Below are positions 59,652 through 64,000 of a stretch of 64,000 nt of DNA, piece by piece. Source of the DNA: Sphingobacterium detergens. GTDB taxonomy: Bacteria > Bacteroidota > Bacteroidia > Sphingobacteriales > Sphingobacteriaceae. The stretch spans positions 1-64,000 of the forward strand of contig NZ_RAPY01000009.1 of the NCBI RefSeq assembly GCF_003610355.1, given 5' to 3'. Below the pieces are notes generated by a model. The model was not told the origin of the DNA. It searched no databases and was given only the letters and a program-made list of their open reading frames with translations. The translations under genes and the position numbers were made by a program. Each line of letters starts with the position of its first letter. Position 1 is the stretch's first letter.

Positions 59652-61558
59652 GAAATAAGATCGAAACCTTATGGGTTACAATTAGTTTTTGTTTGATTTT
59701 GATAGGATGCAATACGGTCAAGTCCCCTAAAATGGATGGCTATGGTGGATTGTTAAGGGTGGAGCAACAACCAGAAGGTTCCACTCGGCGAACAAATCCC
59801 TTTTATACCGACCGCGGCGCCTGGGTCGGATTTGGCATTCATGAAAATAAGACAGTAACAGGTTTTTGTGGACCCTATGATCTGGATGGGCGTGCCTGGT
59901 TAAGTAGTGCATTGCTGCAGATTGGAACAGCTCCGGCTGGAGAAAAAAATCTATTGAGCCGTGATAGCAGTTGTTATTATCCGGATCGCCTGTGGATGCG
60001 TTTGCGAGGGGAGGATATGGAGGTTGAGCAAACTCTTAAACAGGTCTCATCAACAACAGCCATATTACATATTAAAAACAAATCATCAAAAGAACTATGG
60101 ACCTATGGCAATCTCAATCAAGGGCAATGGACATTGGCAGGTAATACCCTGTGGTCTAAACTTCCAAATGGAGAACTTCTTTTACTATCTTTTGAAGCTG
60201 GTGTGAAAGTAACTTTTGATCAGGGGAAATATCAAGCCCATTTAGAAAAAGCTGATACGGAGATTGTGCTGATCCATTATGCCAACCCGATCACCTTAGA
60301 AAAGGCACTCGTAACGGCAAAAACAGCTGTTGAGCAAAGCAAGACTTTGAGCATGCAACATACAGCACGGTGGGTGAATTATATCAGCTCAAATACTCGT
60401 CCGGAACTCTCCATGGAGGAACATCGCATTATGGTGAAAAGTATGATGACCCTGATGAGCAATTGGCGGAGTGCAAAAAAGGAATTAAAACATGATGGTG
60501 TTGTCCCTTCACATGTAGCTGACTATTTTGTTGGATTTTGGGCATGGGATTCATGGAAGCATGCCGTTGCATTGGCGCAGATAGATCCCGCTTTGGCGAA
60601 AGATCAGGTTCGCGCTATGTTTGACTTTCAAGATAGCGTCGGGATGATTGCCGATTGTATCTATACGGACCATCGCGAGAATAATTACCGTGATTCCAAA
60701 CCGCCATTAGCTGCCTGGGCGGTAAATGCGATCTATGAAGCCGATCATGACCTATCGTTTGTACGGGAAATGTACGATAAACTAGTCTTGTACCATGAAT
60801 GGTGGTTTCGCTACCGGGATCACAATAAAAATGGTATCTGTGAGTATGGTGCTACGGATGGAACATTAGAAGCTGCCAAGTGGGAGAGCGGTATGGACAA
60901 CGCCATTCGGTACGATAGTACCCAGATGTTATTGAATGAAAAAGGTGCCTGGAGCATGGATCAGGAATCTGTGGAGCTCAGTGCTTATCTTGAGCTGGAA
61001 CGAAAATATCTGATGCATTTTGCGGAATTGCTCGGAGTACCATTTCGGGGGAAAAAAGAATCGTACCTTGCCATGGATTACTTCTTTGACCAGGAGCGCG
61101 GTTATTATTTTGATCGCAAACTGAATGGAGCGCTTATTCCATGTTTTGGTCCTGAAGGCTGGTCGCCATTGTGGACAGGTTTAGCTACTGTGCCACAAGC
61201 TGAAGCTGTGGTTCGTGTGATGCAGGATACGGCTAAATTTGCCTCCTTTGTACCTTTTCCTACTGCGGCTCTAGACAACGCCAAATTCATGGATAGAGGA
61301 TACTGGCGCGGGCCTATTTGGTTGGATCAAGTCTATTTCGCAATTGCTGGTTTAAGGAAATACGGTTATCAAAAGGAAGCCGATATGTATACCAAACAAG
61401 TCTTTGAGCGATTGGAGGGCTTATCTGGTCATGGACCAATTCATGAAAACTATGAAGCGCGCACAGGCAAAAGGCTCAAAGCACCACATTTTAGCTGGTC
61501 TGCAGCCCATTTATTTCTGTTATATAAGGAACTGAAAACTTCTCCACAGAAGAAATAG
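59648..61558 (+). CDS. GH63/trehalase-like glycosidase lipoprotein
   Basis: A 636-residue lipoprotein (signal peptide with FCLILIGCNTV, lipidated C21). Residues 30-230 are a beta-rich N-terminal domain; the rest is an (alpha/alpha)6 barrel of the GH63/GH37/MGH1 type. GFWAWDSWKHAVALAQ places the general acid aspartate, YWRGPIWLDQVYFAI is the family's signature and PIHENYEARTGK holds the likely general base glutamate. Related enzymes act on alpha-glucosides or glucosyl- or mannosylglycerate. The substrate here is probably the ligand of the adjacent SusCD pair. It ends the locus; a 19-bp terminator follows. Confidence 0.82.
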   Translation: MRNKIETLWVTISFCLILIGCNTVKSPKMDGYGGLLRVEQQPEGSTRRTNPFYTDRGAWVGFGIHENKTVTGFCGPYDLDGRAWLSSALLQIGTAPAGEKNLLSRDSSCYYPDRLWMRLRGEDMEVEQTLKQVSSTTAILHIKNKSSKELWTYGNLNQGQWTLAGNTLWSKLPNGELLLLSFEAGVKVTFDQGKYQAHLEKADTEIVLIHYANPITLEKALVTAKTAVEQSKTLSMQHTARWVNYISSNTRPELSMEEHRIMVKSMMTLMSNWRSAKKELKHDGVVPSHVADYFVGFWAWDSWKHAVALAQIDPALAKDQVRAMFDFQDSVGMIADCIYTDHRENNYRDSKPPLAAWAVNAIYEADHDLSFVREMYDKLVLYHEWWFRYRDHNKNGICEYGATDGTLEAAKWESGMDNAIRYDSTQMLLNEKGAWSMDQESVELSAYLELERKYLMHFAELLGVPFRGKKESYLAMDYFFDQERGYYFDRKLNGALIPCFGPEGWSPLWTGLATVPQAEAVVRVMQDTAKFASFVPFPTAALDNAKFMDRGYWRGPIWLDQVYFAIAGLRKYGYQKEADMYTKQVFERLEGLSGHGPIHENYEARTGKRLKAPHFSWSAAHLFLLYKELKTSPQKK

Positions 61559-61572
61559 ATCAGTTGAAATAC

Positions 61573-61628
61573 CAACGCTTCCAATCCGATAAGTTGTACT
61601 ATCTATATCGGATTGGAAGCGTTGTTTA
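61573..61628 (+). terminator. Terminator at the end of the SusCD locus
   Basis: A perfect 19-bp stem (CAACGCTTCCAATCCGATA with its complement at 61606-61624) around a 14-nt loop, followed by TTTATTT. Confidence 0.88.
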
Positions 61629-61727
61629 TTTAACATGCATTATTGAAAACTAAAACTAAGTAGTCGGGATGGACTTTCGTCTTTTGTATACTTCATGTAA
61701 GATTTTTCTAATTAAAGCCTAGCTTTA

Positions 61728-61756
61728 TTGATTGCCCCTAACTTTTCTTATTTTTG
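61728..61756 (+). promoter_or_regulatory. Promoter of hemJ
   Basis: A TTG at 61728-61730 and TATTTTTG at 61749-61756 are spaced by 18 bp. The -7 element ends 5 nt before the ATG at 61762. Confidence 0.7.
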
Positions 61757-61761
61757 TACCC

Positions 61762-62322
61762 ATGGTCTATTTATACGCAAAAGCAGTTCATATTATCTTT
61801 GTGGTTTGTTGGATGGCTGGTTTATTTTATATCGTTCGCTTATTCATTTACCATACAGAAGCTAAATCCAAATCTGCGGAAGAGTATGGGGTTTTGCATA
61901 AACAGTTTATACTGATGGAGAGTAAATTGTGGTGGATCATCACAACACCAGCCATGTACCTCACTATTCTGGCAGCTCTCGTCATGTTATATATTAATCC
62001 GGGATTGTTGACCATGGGCTGGATGCATGTCAAGCTCACCTTTGTATTGGGACTGATCCTTTATCATTTTGCTTGCCAACGTATTATGTTTCAATTAAAA
62101 GGGGAATCATCGACTTGGTCCTCGACCAAATTGCGTCTTTGGAATGAGCTGGCGACCGTCTTATTATTTGCTATCGTATTTACAGTCGTATTAAAATCTG
62201 CTCTCAATTGGATATTCGGTGTTCTGGGACTTTTAATACTGTCCGTCTCCCTGATGATGGCTGTGAAACTCTACAAAAAAATCAGAAATAAGAACAATGC
62301 GGATAAAACGTTAAATTCTTAA
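61762..62322 (+). CDS. hemJ: Protoporphyrinogen IX oxidase HemJ
   Basis: A 186-residue membrane protein with four to five helices. The first helix, YAKAVHIIFVVCWMAGLFYI, carries the conserved His of HemJ, and RLFIYHTEA follows; later MHVKLTFVLGLILYHF and LRLWNELATVLLFAIVFTVV are typical. HemJ oxidises protoporphyrinogen IX to protoporphyrin IX, two steps after HemE. The TTG at 61732 as an alternative start precedes the -7 element and is rejected. It is a single gene, 10 kb from hemE. Confidence 0.88.
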   Translation: MVYLYAKAVHIIFVVCWMAGLFYIVRLFIYHTEAKSKSAEEYGVLHKQFILMESKLWWIITTPAMYLTILAALVMLYINPGLLTMGWMHVKLTFVLGLILYHFACQRIMFQLKGESSTWSSTKLRLWNELATVLLFAIVFTVVLKSALNWIFGVLGLLILSVSLMMAVKLYKKIRNKNNADKTLNS

Positions 62323-62378
62323 TTTTCTTAATCCTTTTCTATTCTCGTTAGTCGAACGATTATAAATTGAAAAGGAAT

Positions 62379-63185
62379 ATGTACAAGAGACTTTTGACTG
62401 TGATCATGTTGCTTGCTATCGCAACTGGAGGATTTGCCCAACGTTATAGAACTTATGGCGGAACAATAAATATATATTCGACCGATGTTCCCTTCTTTCT
62501 TTATATCAATAATGTTTTGTACAATAATAGACCGTTGATTGACCTTCATGTGCCAAATTTGCAAAACCCAAGGTATAATCTCCGTATCGTATTCGCAAAT
62601 AGGCGGCAGAGAACTTTAAATGGGAGGGGTGTGCAGCTCGTCGACCAAAATGGTCAATATATGAATGTTGTGTTTTCGGTAAGCAGCCGTGGCGGAAATA
62701 GAGGTATTGTTCTGGAATCGATGAATCCTGTTGGTCGCTATAATGATAATTATCGCAATGGCGACAACTATAATAATGGTGATTATAATGAAGACAGGTA
62801 CGATCGGGGTCAACAACAAGACGAGCGATATGGCCGGTCTGAGAATGATAGAAGTAATAATCAACAAAATCAGGACGATCCGATCGACAATACTGGTTAT
62901 CAGGATAAAAATGAAGCTAACGAATTGAATGATCTGCTCAATCAAAAAGAAAATGATCAGGACCGCTTGCAAGTGGCGGCTCAAGAGCTGAAAAATAGGC
63001 GATTGCGCAGTTCCGAAATCATAGATCTTATGGAGCTATTTATCAGGGACGATAATAAATTGGCTTTTGCTAAATATGCCTATCCAAGCTGTATAGACAA
63101 AGAGAATTATGATAAAGTAGGCGATGCACTATCTTTTAGTTCCACTCGGGAAAAATTAACAGCATTTATTAAAACGCAGCGTTAG
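62379..63185 (+). CDS. Secreted DUF4476-domain protein
   Basis: A 268-residue protein: signal peptide (MYKRLLTVIMLLAIATGGFAQ, cut after FAQ, here cited as MYKRLLTV...GGFAQ), a beta-rich domain (residues 22-115), a low-complexity middle of Asn, Asp, Tyr, Arg and Gln (about 118-175), and a C-terminal helical DUF4476 domain (ELKNRRLRSSEIIDLMELFI to the end). Function is unknown; DUF4476 is common in secreted Bacteroidota proteins. The ATG at 62379 is preferred to an in-frame TTG at 62367. Confidence 0.75.
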   Translation: MYKRLLTVIMLLAIATGGFAQRYRTYGGTINIYSTDVPFFLYINNVLYNNRPLIDLHVPNLQNPRYNLRIVFANRRQRTLNGRGVQLVDQNGQYMNVVFSVSSRGGNRGIVLESMNPVGRYNDNYRNGDNYNNGDYNEDRYDRGQQQDERYGRSENDRSNNQQNQDDPIDNTGYQDKNEANELNDLLNQKENDQDRLQVAAQELKNRRLRSSEIIDLMELFIRDDNKLAFAKYAYPSCIDKENYDKVGDALSFSSTREKLTAFIKTQR

Positions 63186-63254
63186 TTACAGTTGAAATTT
63201 ATCTTTTGGTTTCATTGCCAAGAAAGAGTGGTTAAGAATAAGAATTACCTGTAT

Positions 63255-63309
63255 AAATAGGCTATTTGTGTCATACCAACAATGGTTGTATAGTGCAAAT
63301 AGCCTATTT
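63255..63309. terminator. Bidirectional terminator
   Basis: AAATAGGCTATTTG and CAAATAGCCTATTT form a perfect 14-bp stem around a 27-nt loop that can itself pair imperfectly. It lies between the convergent DUF4476 and aldehyde dehydrogenase genes. Confidence 0.75.
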
Positions 63310-63339
63310 CAGTAAAATGTAACCTCAGCTATATCGTAT

Positions 63340-64000
63340 CTATTCCGCGAAACAGATATACTTCAATTCCATGTATTCATCGAGTCCATGTTTTGATCCT
63401 TCACGACCGACGCCAGATTGTTTTACCCCACCAAAAGGAGCTGCAGCATTCGATATTAATCCTGTGTTAACACCTACCATACCTGCCTCAAGTTGTTCCG
63501 CCACACGAAAGCAGCGATTGATATTGGTACTGTAGAAATAGGAGGCAAGGCCAAATTCGGTGTGATTGGCCATGGCTATACCATCTTCTTCTGTTTTGAA
63601 ACTAAACAATGCGCAGACTGGGCCAAAAGTTTCTTCGTGAAATATCAGTGCCTCTTTAGGGATATTGGTAAGGACTGTAGGTTGGAAAAACAGACCTTTG
63701 ATCACATGTCCACCAGCGGCCAATTCTGCCCCGTGATTCAAAGCATCTTGAACATGATGCTGTACTTTTTCTAAACCTTTGGCATTGATCAATGGCCCTA
63801 CCTGAACACCTTTGTCGAGTCCATTGCCCAGCTTTAATTGACCCACAGCATGGGCTAATTTTGTAGCGAATTCGTCGTAGGCGTCTTCTTGGACTAAGAA
63901 GCGGTTGATAGAAACGCAAGTTTGTCCGGAATTTCGGAACTTACCAGCAATAGCACCTTCTACTGCGGCGTCAATATCTGCATCACTAAATACGAGGAAT
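63340..64000 (-). CDS. NAD(P)-dependent aldehyde dehydrogenase, C-terminal part (succinate-semialdehyde type)
   Basis: The frame is open to the window edge, so this is the last 220 residues of a protein of about 450-480. Upstream of the GTG at 63846 the same frame continues as VQEDAYDEFATKLAHA and KFRNSGQTCVSINRF, with the catalytic cysteine in GQTC at 63916-63918. Later FHEETFGPVCALFSF (conserved EEPFGP block) and AAPFGGVKQSGVGREGSKHG are typical of GabD-like succinate-semialdehyde dehydrogenases. The Glu-containing part and the cofactor-binding loops lie outside the window. No frameshift is seen. Confidence 0.9.
   Translation of the reverse strand, partial: FLVFSDADIDAAVEGAIAGKFRNSGQTCVSINRFLVQEDAYDEFATKLAHAVGQLKLGNGLDKGVQVGPLINAKGLEKVQHHVQDALNHGAELAAGGHVIKGLFFQPTVLTNIPKEALIFHEETFGPVCALFSFKTEEDGIAMANHTEFGLASYFYSTNINRCFRVAEQLEAGMVGVNTGLISNAAAPFGGVKQSGVGREGSKHGLDEYMELKYICFAE

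Noticed and set aside
62616..62984. Antisense hydrophobic frame opposite the DUF4476 gene
   Set aside because: Its Ile/Val-rich sequence is simply the complement of the Asn/Asp-rich codons of the real gene.
63656..63919. Overlapping 87-codon frame as evidence for a frameshifted aldehyde dehydrogenase
   Set aside because: Translating upstream of 63846 in the main frame gives a continuous aldehyde dehydrogenase including the catalytic cysteine, so the gene is intact up to the window edge.

Overview
The window is about 64 kb of low-GC chromosome from a Bacteroidota bacterium, most likely a Sphingobacterium or a close relative in Sphingobacteriaceae. The basis is the gene content (SusC/SusD, FecI/FecR-type regulation, a type IX secretion-like tail domain, long IspG, the Bacteroidota-type F-ATPase layout) and the promoters: 22 matches to the Bacteroidota -7 element TAnnTTTG lie just upstream of genes, some with a TTG about 18-22 bp further up. 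The species is inferred, not shown.

Layout. 1-74: 3' end of a 5S rRNA and the terminator of an rRNA operon. 374-26 kb: mostly housekeeping genes in small units: a radical SAM protein, a MazG-like NTPase, an RsuA/RluB pseudouridine synthase with a repeat-rich tail, a lytic transglycosylase, ftsK-lolA, tyrS, an amino-acid permease, rlmF, kup, a small protein that is mostly a sorting domain, ispG, mlaEF, a methyltransferase, an unrecognised cysteine-rich 592-residue protein, purU and parE. 27.4-32.7 kb: two convergent transcription units encoding an SPFH protein, a double zinc-ribbon membrane protein, two coiled-coil proteins and a membrane-anchored actin-fold protein. This is the best candidate for a poorly described system, perhaps for envelope stress. 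33.6-41.8 kb: a PIF1-like helicase and the ATP synthase operon atpZ-(I-like)-B-E-F-H-A-G, without atpD and atpC. 42-48.6 kb: small secreted proteins, fabH, clpS, a TonB receptor, a DUF1080 protein and a HAD phosphatase. 48.7-51.8 kb: a tightly packed histidine kinase, response regulator, TPR protein and hemE unit. 52.1-61.6 kb: a polysaccharide-utilisation-type locus (ECF sigma factor, FecR, SusC, SusD, two-part LysO-like transporter, GH63-like lipoprotein glycosidase). 61.7 kb-end: hemJ, a DUF4476 protein and the C-terminal part of an aldehyde dehydrogenase cut by the window edge.

Convergent gene pairs are usually separated by strong inverted repeats that can terminate in both directions. 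Several genes have the -7 element only 3-8 nt before the start codon, so their mRNAs should be leaderless or nearly so; this also fixes several start codons. I saw no tRNA genes, CRISPR arrays, insertion sequences or prophage genes.
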